A DNA stretch of 64,000 bases from Actinomyces sp. oral taxon 414 (GTDB lineage Bacteria > Actinomycetota > Actinomycetes > Actinomycetales > Actinomycetaceae): assembly GCF_001278845.1 (NCBI RefSeq), contig NZ_CP012590.1:1054001-1118000 (forward strand). Direction: 5' to 3'. Positions 43,922 through 52,530 of this stretch are shown one piece after another. Numbering within the stretch: the stretch's first letter is position 1; each line of letters starts with the position of its first letter. The notes beneath the pieces were generated by a model that saw only the letters and a list, made by a program, of their open reading frames with translations, was not told the origin of the DNA and did not search any database. A program made the position numbers and the translations under genes.

Positions 43922-44455
43922 ATGAACGATCTTGACTCATCTGCGTCAGAGGTTTTTGAAAAAGCTCAATACCATCTGAAGCTGTGGTTGGAGGAGAGCG
44001 GCGGCACTCGTTTAGATGTCAAGTGTACCGGACTCGGGTCAACCGGCATGATTCGTTTCTGGATGACGATGGACGGTCAAAAGAAGTCGGTTAGGGTTAG
44101 CGAGTGCGTCGGTTCTGCCGTGACTGGTCTTCGTGGCGCCCAGGCATCGCCGGAGCGTGGGGCGTGGTTTTACTCTCACCTGTGGGTGGAATTGCCGGAG
44201 GGTGTGCTGTACCAGGAGTCGGACTGGATGTGCGTGCCAGACACGGAAAGTGACGCAGATCTGGGGGCGTACAAGACGGAGCTAGATCGCTACCCGCGCG
44301 ATCAGGAGTTCATTCCGGACTGGCTGCGGGATAAGGTCGAGCAATGGCGTCTGGAGCGCGGCCGAATGGTGGCCGAATATGTAGCGGAAATGGAGGAAGA
44401 ATACCGGATTGAAGGTGGGAAGTATTGTGGCTCTTCGCATTTGAGGGTGTGGTAG
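43922..44455 (+). CDS. Immunity-like protein (single domain; YezG/DUF600-like pattern), 3' end altered by IS
   Basis: A 177-aa acidic protein, not recognised with certainty. The pattern RGAWFYSHLWVELPEGVL, then YQESDWMCVPD, a YK.EL element and YPRDQEFIPDWLRDKVEQW resembles YezG/DUF600-type immunity proteins that neutralise polymorphic toxins. The two-domain protein at 46039 is its paralogue. The last residues (GSSHLRVW) are encoded by the ISL3 element that begins at 44429. Removing the IS and one target copy would give ...GGKYCYP-stop, so only the tail changed. Codon use is less GC-biased than the backbone. AAAGG precedes the ATG. Confidence 0.55.
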   Translation: MNDLDSSASEVFEKAQYHLKLWLEESGGTRLDVKCTGLGSTGMIRFWMTMDGQKKSVRVSECVGSAVTGLRGAQASPERGAWFYSHLWVELPEGVLYQESDWMCVPDTESDADLGAYKTELDRYPRDQEFIPDWLRDKVEQWRLERGRMVAEYVAEMEEEYRIEGGKYCGSSHLRVW

Positions 44456-45929
44456 GCGGGGCCAATCGGATTCTTAGGCGGTTGCCATCAGGTGGTCCTT
44501 GAGGCGTCCGGCGTGGATGAGGCTGCGGATGGTGTAGTGGGTGAGGTTTCTGAATCCCAGGGCGATGCCGCGCAGGTGCCCTGGGCGTCCGTTGACCGCT
44601 TGGCGTGGGGCCGTTGGAGGTGCCAGGTCTATCGAAGTAGGTCAGGATGTCGGCGCTGCGCTCGGTCAGGGTCCGGGCCAGCTCGGTGATCTCCTCCAGC
44701 CCGGTCGGGACGGCCTGCCTCAGGGAGCTGATGAGCCGTTGCATCAGGAACTTCCCCAGGCCCGGGTCCTGGGCGCGGTAGGCCCGGGGTCAGGCGCTGG
44801 TGGACGCCCCAGGTGGCCTTGACCGGGGCGTTGCGCTCGTCGGCGAAGAGGTTCTCCAGGCGCTGGGCCTGGGCGTCGGTGAGCAGGTCGGCGCCTGTCA
44901 GCAGTGTGCGCCGGGCCCGGTGGAGGGGGTCGTTCTTGCGGCCCCGACGGCCGGTGGTCTCGCGCTGGACGCGGCGGCGGCACTCGTCGAGCCTGTTTCC
45001 TGACAGGGACACGACGTGGAAGGGGTCCATCACCGCATGGGCCTTGGGCAGCTCCTCGCCGGCGGTGCTCTTGAACCCGGTGAAGCCGTCCATGGCCACC
45101 ACCTCGACCTTCTGCCTCCAGGACTCGTCCCGGGCGGCGAGCCAGGTCTTGAGGACCTTCTTGGACCGGCCCGGGGTCATGTCCAGTAGGCGGGCCGGGC
45201 CGGTCCGGTCGCGCACGGGGGTCAGGTCGATGATCACCGTGACGTACTTATCGCCCCGCTTGGTGTGGCGCCACACATGCTCGTCGACACCGAGGACCTC
45301 CACGCCGTCGAAGCGATGGGGATCGTCCAGCAGCGTGGCCTGAGCGCTTGCCAGGATCGCGGTGTTGGCGGTGTGCCAGGAGATCCCCAGCGCCGCAGCC
45401 ACCCGGGAGATCGACATGCACTCCAGCCCCAGGGCCCGCAGCCCCCACTTCACCGCCGAGCGGGTCAAACGGGCTCTGGGCTCAGCCAGCCGGTTCGTGT
45501 CCTGCCGCCACACCCGCCGGCAGTGCCGGCAGGCGAAGCGCCGCACACGCACCACCAGCTCGGTGGGCCGCCAGGCCACCGGCACGTGCGCCAGGCGCCG
45601 GGCCACCGTCCCCCGAGCCGCCCCCTGCGCCCCGCACACCTTGCAGAAGGGATCCTCCAAGCCGATGGGCATGCGGCACTCGATCACCGCCCGCTGCGCC
45701 GTCAGGAACTGACCCACCGCGGTCAGTCCCAGGGCCTCCAGGCCCAGGAAGGTCGTCAAGTCGGGGCGGGAGAAGGTAGTCTCAGACATGTCGAGGTCTC
45801 TCTGATGGCGTGTGTAGCAGCCCCCATCATCGGGGGACCTCGACCCCCACCCGCGCAACGACGCACCCACCCAACCCCGCCTAAGAATCCGATTGGCCCC
45901 GCCTACCACACCCTCAAATGCGAAGAGCC
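44429..45929 (-). mobile_element. ISL3-family insertion sequence
   Basis: A 1501-bp element with long terminal inverted repeats beginning GGCTCTTCGCATTTGAGGGT and extending about 50 bp. The flanks AGTATTGT (44421-44428) and GGTATTGT (45930-45937) are a 7/8 target duplication; 8 bp is typical for ISL3. It carries one transposase gene with frameshifts. It inserted at the very end of the immunity-like gene 43922. Confidence 0.9.
44474..45789 (-). pseudogene. ISL3-family transposase with two frameshifts
   Basis: Starts MSETTFSRPDLTTFLGLEAL. It has a zinc-ribbon (CKVCG, CRHCRRVW), an HTH (ISRVAAALGISWHTANTAI) and the DDE_Tnp_ISL3 core (GVDEHVWRHTKRGDKYVTVI, VVAMDGFTGFKS, AVMDPFHVV). The reading frame shifts near 44785 (after VHQRL), continues as MQRLISSLRQAVPTGLEEIT, and shifts again after TYFDRPGTSNGPT. 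The true stop is the TAA at 44474-44476 after HLMATA. It is therefore probably inactive, although the ends are intact. Confidence 0.85.
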
Positions 45930-46038
45930 GGTATTGTTATCCGTGAGACTGTTTTCCGAGCCTCATGAAATTTTTGCAGCTCCGCAGTGTCGCGGCATTA
46001 TCTTGTAAGATCTTAGTCGACGACAATGAGGAGGGATC

Positions 46039-47013
46039 ATGGCCAGTGAATGGGAGTATGCGGCTCGGGGCGGGTTCAACTTTGCGCGGAACGAGATGCA
46101 GGCGTGGTTGGAGGAGATAGAGGCGGAGCGGGTCGATGTCCACTATGACGGGGTCGGCTTGCTGGAGCGCATCAGGTTCTGGTTGACCGAGAACGGCGTG
46201 AAAAAGCCGCTGGATGAGCCGGATGAGGAGGTCTACGGTTTTGTTCAGGTTCTTCGGAAGGTGCAGGCCGTGCCGGGTCGGGGTGCGTGGTTCTGGTCGC
46301 ACTTGTGGATGGAGATGCCTGAGGGGGTGCTGCATCAGGAGTCGGATTGGATGCGCGAACCCGACCTTGATGTGGACGAGGAGCCGGACCTGTACCATTA
46401 CAAGGCGGAACTGAATCACTACCCCCGCGATGAGGGGAATATTCCCGACTGGCTGCGTAAGAAGGTGGCGCAGTGGGAAGTCGAGCGGGGTTCGGCGTTC
46501 AATCGGCGCATCGCCGAGCTGGAGGAGGACTTCTACGTGCTGACTCACGGCCCTCGCGGCTCACAGGCCGAGCGGGAGGCCGCCCGCACGGGGAGGCTCC
46601 CCCGGATGAGGGGCGGGGCGGAGTTCGACCTGGCCCGGGAGCGGGTGCTGGCCTGGCTGGGGGACAGCGGCGCCGAGCGCATCGACATCCGCATCGAGGG
46701 GCTGGGCTCCTTTCAGTGCATCAGGTACTGGTTGACCGCGGATGGGAAGAAGGAAGATGCCCGGGCCGGCGGGGGAGTGGCGGAGGCCGTCGAACAACTC
46801 CGCCACGCCCAGGCCCTGCCCCGGCACGGGGCCTGGCTGCGCTCACACCTGTGGATGGACACTACTATGGATGAGGGCAGGGGCGTGCTGCATCAGGAGT
46901 CGGACTGGATGGGCGAACCCGACCTCGGCGACGGGGGACCCGACGCCGACCGGTGCGCGGAGGAGTCGGAGATGCACCCGCGCGAACCCGGACTCACCCC
47001 CCCCACTGGCTGA
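46039..47013 (+). CDS. Two-domain immunity-like protein, paralogue of 43922; C-terminus frameshifted at a C8 tract
   Basis: A 324-aa protein made of two tandem copies of the domain seen at 43922. Copy 1 (~1-170) has RGAWFWSHLWMEMPEGVL and IPDWLRKKVAQWEVERG; copy 2 (~195-324) has HGAWLRSHLWMD and GVLHQESDWMGEPD. The annotated end TPPTG-stop follows a run of eight C (46997-47004). One extra C would restore PHWLRTRTEQ-stop, matching the conserved PxWLR motif, so the tail is probably frameshifted or variable. GAGGAGGG precedes the ATG. The ISL3 element lies just upstream. No toxin gene is adjacent, so it would be an orphan immunity determinant. Confidence 0.6.
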   Translation: MASEWEYAARGGFNFARNEMQAWLEEIEAERVDVHYDGVGLLERIRFWLTENGVKKPLDEPDEEVYGFVQVLRKVQAVPGRGAWFWSHLWMEMPEGVLHQESDWMREPDLDVDEEPDLYHYKAELNHYPRDEGNIPDWLRKKVAQWEVERGSAFNRRIAELEEDFYVLTHGPRGSQAEREAARTGRLPRMRGGAEFDLARERVLAWLGDSGAERIDIRIEGLGSFQCIRYWLTADGKKEDARAGGGVAEAVEQLRHAQALPRHGAWLRSHLWMDTTMDEGRGVLHQESDWMGEPDLGDGGPDADRCAEESEMHPREPGLTPPTG

Positions 47014-47454
47014 GAACCCGGACCGAGCAGTGACGAGTCGGGCCCGGCCGACCGCGCCATCGCGTCGGTCCCGGCTGGTCCTGATCTTCCCGGTGGGAAA
47101 AACTCATTATGGAATAAGGAACCGGGAACAGAAAACCAATTCATCGCGTATCGGTGGCCGCGACCGATGATACATGAGCGGGGCTGGTGTTTGTAAAGTA
47201 AGTACACAACGAGTAGCGGATGAGCCTCAATCTCAAGTGCCGCAGAGCGCTGCCGGTGCCGGCTGGGGGCGAGACGCGCTTGATCATGAGGCGGTTACTG
47301 GGAGACTGTCGATCGGCTCATAGGCGCCTTCACGGATGTCGGGATCGCTGGTGAGCGGAGTTCGGCGCCGTCGTCCATCCGCGTGACGCGCCGAGCACGG
47401 CTCCGGCGGGCGGGGAGGGTCGCGGGCGCGGCGACCTCGCCTAGGCTTGCGACC
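47014..47454. other. Intergenic region upstream of dapF
   Basis: About 440 nt without a supported gene. The stretch 47090-47220 is AT-richer and unlike the backbone, probably the tail of the transferred segment. TAGGCT at 47442-47447 lies 7 nt before the dapF GTG and is a probable -10 element of a leaderless mRNA. Confidence 0.45.
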
Positions 47455-48930
47455 GTGACCGATACGATCGATGCCGCCGCGCGCGCGCCGCTGGCGGGCC
47501 GCACCCTCATCAAGGGGCACGGCGCGCAGAACGACTTCCTGCTGCTCGTCGACCCCGAGCGCGAGGTCGATGTGAGCGCCGCCGAGGTCGCCGCCCTGTG
47601 CGACCGCCGCGCTGGCATCGGCGCCGACGGCTTCGTGCGCGTGGTGCGCACCGCCGCCCTGCCCGGGGCGCAGTCCTTCCACGAGGCGGTCCCGGAGGCG
47701 GAGTGGTTCATGGACTACTACAACGCCGACGGGTCGGTGGCGGAGATGTGCGGCAACGCCTCCCGGCTCTTCGCCGCCGTCCTGAACGAGGAGGGGCTGG
47801 AGAGCATCGCGGACGGGGAGTCGATCACCATCGGCACCCGCGGCGGGGCGCGCACCCTCACCCGCGCCGGCGAGCTGTGGACGGTGGACATGGGTCCGGC
47901 CCGGCTCATCCGCCCCGACGGCGCCGTCGCCGACCTCGATGCCGAGGGCTGGGACACGACCGTGGTCGTCCCCGGCCTGGAGGGGGAGCGGGCGGCCCTG
48001 AGCGTGGCCATGCCCAACCCGCACACCGTCGTCGCCCTGGCCACCGAGGCCGAGTTGGAGGCCGCCCTCTTCGCGGGCCTGACGGACTCCGACGCCCCCG
48101 ACTACGACCCTCGGCCGCCCTCGGGCACCAACCTCGAGCTCGTCGTCCCCCTGGCGGATGAGTCCGACGGCGAGGGCGGCGCCCCTGTGGGCCGGGCCCG
48201 GATGCGGGTGCTCGAGCGCGGGGTGGGGGAGACCCGCTCGTGCGGCACGGGCTGCTGCGCCGTCGCCGTCGCCCTGCACGAGTGGAGCGGTGAGGATGCG
48301 CCCGAGGACTACCTCATCGACACCCCCGGCGGGCGGGTCGGGGTGCACGTGGGCGCCGACCCGTGGGCGCCGGGCGCCACCGTCCTGCTCACCGGTCCGG
48401 CGCAGATCGTCGCCCGCATCACCCTTCCGCCCGAGCGCCCGACCGCCCGACCTGGGCGCGGAGTCGATCGGGAAGAGTCTCCCGCGGTCGCGCCGCTCGA
48501 GCGGATCACGGCCCGCATCGCCCCCTTCTCCATTGGAAACAGGGACTTCAGGCCCCGCCCGCTGCTGACCATCGAGGAATTCTTCGACGGGAACGACGTC
48601 TTCGGAAGCATCTGGTGCAATCTCATTATCGAGACCCCGCAGGGCAGGAGTTCACCCACACCGGCCATGGCCCGCGAAGTGCTGGAGCAGATCCGCAGCC
48701 GCCCGGAGGTCGACGACCTCCGCGTGGCGGTCTCGGACTTCGATGACCCCGACTGGCCGTTCTCGGAGGAGGTCATATTGGTGACCGACGTCGACGCCAC
48801 CACCGTCCGCAAGTGGTTCTACAGCGATGTCGCTCCCGACGCCATCCGCGGGATCAGCGAGAAGGAGAAGGGCGATTACGAGGACATCGGCGTCCCCGCC
48901 AGCCGCATGGTCATGTGCTGGTGGGACTGA
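47455..48930 (+). CDS. dapF: Diaminopimelate epimerase fused to a C-terminal immunity-like domain
   Basis: Residues 1-~328 are DapF, which interconverts LL- and meso-diaminopimelate for lysine and peptidoglycan synthesis. Both catalytic cysteines are present: C99 in EMCGNASR (usually CGNGxR) and C263 in RSCGTGCCAV. The domain ends at AQIVARITL. The frame continues without a stop into ~160 residues (LLTIEEFFDGNDVFGSIWCN, DDPDWPFSEEVILVTDVDA, ending MVMCWWD) that match a family normally encoded alone in actinobacteria. The total of 491 aa is ~190 longer than standard DapF. It is either a true fusion or a read-through created by loss of a stop. Confidence 0.85.
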   Translation: MTDTIDAAARAPLAGRTLIKGHGAQNDFLLLVDPEREVDVSAAEVAALCDRRAGIGADGFVRVVRTAALPGAQSFHEAVPEAEWFMDYYNADGSVAEMCGNASRLFAAVLNEEGLESIADGESITIGTRGGARTLTRAGELWTVDMGPARLIRPDGAVADLDAEGWDTTVVVPGLEGERAALSVAMPNPHTVVALATEAELEAALFAGLTDSDAPDYDPRPPSGTNLELVVPLADESDGEGGAPVGRARMRVLERGVGETRSCGTGCCAVAVALHEWSGEDAPEDYLIDTPGGRVGVHVGADPWAPGATVLLTGPAQIVARITLPPERPTARPGRGVDREESPAVAPLERITARIAPFSIGNRDFRPRPLLTIEEFFDGNDVFGSIWCNLIIETPQGRSSPTPAMAREVLEQIRSRPEVDDLRVAVSDFDDPDWPFSEEVILVTDVDATTVRKWFYSDVAPDAIRGISEKEKGDYEDIGVPASRMVMCWWD

Positions 48931-49019
48931 GGCCGTGCGGGCGTCGGGGCTCCACCGGACCCCGCTCGCGGGCGGCGGTACTCATATTGTGTATTGTGCG
49001 CATGCCGGCCGCGGGGGCA

Positions 49020-49676
49020 TCAGGTGCGCATGATGTTCTGGGACATGTACATGCTCTGGGGCATGTAGGGGGTGAAGGTGTTATCGGACTGCGTGAGGGG
49101 CTCGCTCTGCCCCCAGGGGTCGTAGGCGAGGATATTCATGGCGGTGGCGTATGTCTGCTCTCCGATATTGCGCGAACTGTGAGGCTGGGAGTTCAGGACG
49201 CTGCCCGGAAGAATGATCTGCTCCTGATCGAAGGCCACGAGCACCAGGGCCATCATGGCCGGGGTGGAGGCTCCCGGGACGTACTGGGAGACGGTTTTGA
49301 TTGAGATGCGCCCGTGCGCGTCCTGCCAGGGGATGAACCGCGTACCCGCCCCGGGCTGCTCGAGTAGGAGGCCGTTGCCGTCGACGATGGTGCGAGTTCT
49401 CTGCTCCTTGCGTATGAGCCATACGAAATAGGCGATAATGGGGGCGAACAGCAGTACAGAGAAGATCGTGATTAAGGAAAACGGTCTGAATGACTGTTCT
49501 CCCAAGTAATCATATGGGTCCGGCTCGAGCAGAAGGAAAAATAATGCCATGAGCATCAGGATGAGGCAGACAAGGACGACGAGGACGACGATGAGTCGAT
49601 TGCTGGAGGCCTGGGAGCGCACAATGAACTTGTCGGGGAGTTCCGGATTCGTGTACGGAGCAGGGGACTGTGCCAT
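49020..49676 (-). CDS. Two-TM protein with PH-like C-terminal domain, tandem paralogue 1
   Basis: A 218-aa protein of unknown function. It has a short N-terminus (SPAPYTNPELPDKFIVRSQ), two transmembrane helices (~28-50 and ~68-88), a basic turn RKEQRTRTIVD and a compact beta-rich domain (GNGLLLEQPGAGTRFIPWQD) resembling bacterial PH domains. It ends with the family tail YDPWGQSEPLTQSDNTFTPY. Homologues lie at 50016, 50989 and 63688. TATAAT is placed 7 nt before the ATG, so the mRNA is leaderless; no ribosome site is seen. Less GC-biased codon use than the backbone suggests transfer or relaxed selection. Confidence 0.65.
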   Translation of the reverse strand: MAQSPAPYTNPELPDKFIVRSQASSNRLIVVLVVLVCLILMLMALFFLLLEPDPYDYLGEQSFRPFSLITIFSVLLFAPIIAYFVWLIRKEQRTRTIVDGNGLLLEQPGAGTRFIPWQDAHGRISIKTVSQYVPGASTPAMMALVLVAFDQEQIILPGSVLNSQPHSSRNIGEQTYATAMNILAYDPWGQSEPLTQSDNTFTPYMPQSMYMSQNIMRT

Positions 49677-50015
49677 GGAGGGAATTATAGGACGATCTCG
49701 TCGCTGAGGCGGCGGGTCCGTCTCCCCATGTGCTTCCGGGGGAGGCTCCCAGGGTCTCGGCGAGGATCGGTTCGGTCGGTCTGGGCGCGGAGGGCGGGCC
49801 GAACCGGCCGGGCGCTCGGGCCGCGGAGTGGGGCGAGCCGACGACCTCGGCCCGCAGCAAGAGCCCTTGGCGCCGTCGCGGCCGGACCGTCGACTCGCGC
49901 AACCGGTCGGGCGGCCCCTTTTCAGGGCCGTGGCGCCCCGGGGCTCGGACCGGCTCGCTCGAATCCTGCTCGTCGACGGCGGCGGCCGTATCGCGCGCGT
50001 GCCGGATGCGGGGGG
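49677..50015. other. Spacer between tandem paralogues 1 and 2
   Basis: About 340 nt. It contains the promoter of paralogue 1 (TATAAT at 49684-49689, minus strand) and a GC-rich stretch similar to the spacer at 50697-50988, which indicates that the duplication unit includes the spacer. No gene is supported. Confidence 0.45.
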
Positions 50016-50696
50016 TCAGGAGCGCATGATGTTCTGGAACATGTACATGTTCGGGGACATGCACGTGTTCCGGGGCACGTAGGGGGTGAAGGTGTTCTCG
50101 GACTGCATGAGGGGCTCTTTCTGCCCCCAAGGGTCGTAGGCGAGGATCTGCATGGCGGTGGCGTACGACTGCTGCGCGATGTCGCGCGAACTGTTGGGGC
50201 GAGAGTTCAGAACGCTGCCGGGAAGGACGATCTGCTCCTGATCGAGGGCCACGAGCACCAGGCTTATCATGGCCGGGGTGGAGGACCCCGAGACGTACTG
50301 GGACACGGTTTTGACCGCGATATGTCCGTGCGCGTTCTGCCAGGGAATGAACCGCGCCCGCATTCCCGGCTGCTCGAGCAGAAGGCCACTGCCGTCGACG
50401 ATGGTGCGTTTCCTCTGCTCCTTGTTCACGAGGCGCTTATAATAGATGCAAATAGGGGTGAGCAGAAGCGCGAAGAGGGCGATGAGGAACAAGGACGAGG
50501 GTGCCCCGGATGGATATCCCCTCGAATAGCTGTCATAACTCAATAGGAAAACGATGAAAAACAGCATCATGACCGCCAGAATGAAGAGGATAAGGCTGGC
50601 GAGGACGTTGATGCTCCTGTTGCCGGAGATCTGCGAGCGCACGACGAATTTGTCTGGGAGGCCTGGATTCGTGCGCGGAGCAGGGGACTGTGCCAT
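50016..50696 (-). CDS. Two-TM protein with PH-like C-terminal domain, tandem paralogue 2
   Basis: A 226-aa paralogue of 49020 with the same order: PRTNPGLPDKFVVRSQ, two helices (SINVLASLILFILAVMMLFF; LFLIALFALLLTPICIYY), KEQRKRTIVDGSGLLLEQPG and the tail AYDPWGQKEPLMQSENTFTP. The sequence of the promoter and start (TATAAT, 7 nt, ATG) is almost identical to paralogue 1. The function is unknown; an envelope-associated role is inferred from topology only. Confidence 0.65.
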   Translation of the reverse strand: MAQSPAPRTNPGLPDKFVVRSQISGNRSINVLASLILFILAVMMLFFIVFLLSYDSYSRGYPSGAPSSLFLIALFALLLTPICIYYKRLVNKEQRKRTIVDGSGLLLEQPGMRARFIPWQNAHGHIAVKTVSQYVSGSSTPAMISLVLVALDQEQIVLPGSVLNSRPNSSRDIAQQSYATAMQILAYDPWGQKEPLMQSENTFTPYVPRNTCMSPNMYMFQNIMRS

Positions 50697-50988
50697 GGAG
50701 GGAATTATAGGGCGATCTCATCGCTGAGGCGATGGGTTCGCCTTCCCATGCGCCTCCGGAGGAATCTCCCTCCCCGCTTCCGGGCCCGGCGCCTCCAGGA
50801 TCGGCCGCCCCGAGTCCGTGGCGCGCTCCCGTGCCGCCGTCGGGCTCCGAACGCCCCACCAGCACGCAGACGGCACCGATCATCCGACAATCCGCTACCG
50901 ACTTCGCCGAGATCCTGGGGTGCCGCCGAGTCCTGCTCGTCCTCGTCGATGACAGCGCTCGTATCGTGTGCATTCCGGCCGCAAGGCC

Positions 50989-51615
50989 TCAGGTGTAGAA
51001 GGTGTCCCGGGGCATCCAGGGGGTGAAGTTGTTCTCGGATTGCATGAGGGGTTCTCTCTGCCCCCAGGGGTCGTAGGCGAGGATCTGCACGGCGGTGGCG
51101 TACGACCGCTGCGTGAGGTTGCGCGGGCGGTAGGAGCTCAGGACGCTGCCGGGAAGAACGATCTCCTCCTGGTCGAGAGCCACGAGCACCAGACTCATCG
51201 TGGCCGGGGTGGCGGCCCCGGGGACGTACTGGGTCACGGTCTTGACCGTGATGCGTCCGTGCGCATTCCGCCAGGGGATGAACAGTGTCTGCATTCCGGG
51301 CTGCTCGAGCAGAAGGCCGCTGTCATCGACGGTGGTGCGCGTTCCGCTCGCCCTGTGTATCCTCCATAATAGATAGCCGATGGGTGCGAGGGAGAACAAC
51401 GTTAAGAAAATGGTAATAGGATACAACGCCGACGATGATCCTGAGCCCCGATAATATGAAGGAGTGGTCATCCCTTCCATGACTGCGAGGGTCAGGATGA
51501 GTAAGATGATTATATAAAGTATGCCGCAGGCTGATCTCACGATGTTGTCCTGGGGTTGCACGACGAGTTTGTCGGACATGCCCGAATTCGTGTAGGGGGC
51601 ACTGGGCTGCGTCAT
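50989..51615 (-). CDS. Two-TM protein with PH-like C-terminal domain, tandem paralogue 3
   Basis: A 208-aa paralogue and the most diverged of the three, especially in the membrane part (ACGILYIIILLILTLAVMEG). It keeps RTTVDDSGLLLEQPGMQTLF, IPWRNAHGRITVKTVTQYVP and YDPWGQREPLMQSENNF. The ATG at 51615 is preferred to one at 51639 because TATACT lies 6 nt upstream, as in the sister genes. Confidence 0.65.
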   Translation of the reverse strand: MTQPSAPYTNSGMSDKLVVQPQDNIVRSACGILYIIILLILTLAVMEGMTTPSYYRGSGSSSALYPITIFLTLFSLAPIGYLLWRIHRASGTRTTVDDSGLLLEQPGMQTLFIPWRNAHGRITVKTVTQYVPGAATPATMSLVLVALDQEEIVLPGSVLSSYRPRNLTQRSYATAVQILAYDPWGQREPLMQSENNFTPWMPRDTFYT

Positions 51616-51903
51616 GAGAGGAGTATAGGACGATCTCACTGCCGCGGCTATGGGATAGTCGTGCTTCCGGGGAGTTCCGGCCGGTGTGCAGCGGGTTTGA
51701 ATCGTCTTCGGATCCGGTTGCTGCTCGGGGCGTCATCGGTAAGGCCGCGTGACGGGGGCGGGGCGACGGACAGGGCCGCGTGACGGGAGTGCCCGGGGCC
51801 GCCCGACGACGCCGCTGCGGCGGGTCGGCCGGCCTGAGGGCCGGGCGGCGGCGCCGATCCCGTCCAACCGCCCAGCCTCCCGGCCGCTCGCCCGCCCCGA
51901 GCC

Positions 51904-52530
51904 TCAGGCGGCCCGCATGTCCGGCCGCCCGACCCGCAGGACGCGGAACCCCTTGGAGGAGGTCGCCCTCTCAACGTCGTGCCCCTGGGCGGCCAGCCAC
52001 TTCATCAGCGAGTCCGCCCCGAGGTTCCTGCTCACGACGAGCCAGGCCTCGCCGTCGTCGCTCAGCAGTCCCAGCCAGGTGAGCAGCATCTCGTGCAGCG
52101 CCGCCTTGCCGATGCGCACCGGCGGATTGGACCAGATGAGGTCCACGTACGCGCCCGATCCCTTCAGCTCGGCCGCCAGGGCCGTGGCCTCGGCGGCGTG
52201 GATATTGGCGTGCCCGGCCGCGGTGGCATTGCGGGCGGCGAGGTCGACGGCGCGCTCGTTGACGTCCGCGGCCAGGACGGTCGCGCCCGGGGCGGCGTCG
52301 GCTAGGGCCAGAGCGATCGGCCCCCACCCGCAGCCCAGGTCCAGCAGGAGGCCGGACTCGGGAGGGTCGGGGACGCGGTCGAGGAGGACCTGCGTGCCCT
52401 TATCCAGACGGTCGGCCGAGAAGACGCCCGACGCCGTCGTCACCGTGTGCCGGGTGCCGCGGATGACGAAGGAGTGCTCGCGCTCCTCGGCAGGGCCGGC
52501 GGGAGAGGCGGTGAAGTAGTGCTCGCTCAT
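51904..52530 (-). CDS. Class I SAM methyltransferase, RsmC/RlmG-like small methyltransferase
   Basis: A 208-aa methyltransferase with a SAM motif LLLDLGCGWGPIAL, an acidic motif AADVNERAVDLAARNA and the catalytic NPP in LIWSNPPVRIGK. This layout fits guanine-N2 rRNA methyltransferases of the RsmC/RlmG group (C-terminal half only), commonly a stand-alone protein in actinobacteria. The N-terminus (EHYFTASPAG...HSFVIRG) is also family-like. The exact target base is not determinable. It is monocistronic, flanked on its 5' side by a palindrome-rich 465-nt gap. Confidence 0.85.
   Translation of the reverse strand: MSEHYFTASPAGPAEEREHSFVIRGTRHTVTTASGVFSADRLDKGTQVLLDRVPDPPESGLLLDLGCGWGPIALALADAAPGATVLAADVNERAVDLAARNATAAGHANIHAAEATALAAELKGSGAYVDLIWSNPPVRIGKAALHEMLLTWLGLLSDDGEAWLVVSRNLGADSLMKWLAAQGHDVERATSSKGFRVLRVGRPDMRAA

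Noticed and set aside
42387-47013. A DISARM or other complete phage-defence system around the PLD gene
   Set aside because: No helicase, DrmB, methylase or nuclease partner is encoded nearby; only the single PLD-fold gene remains.
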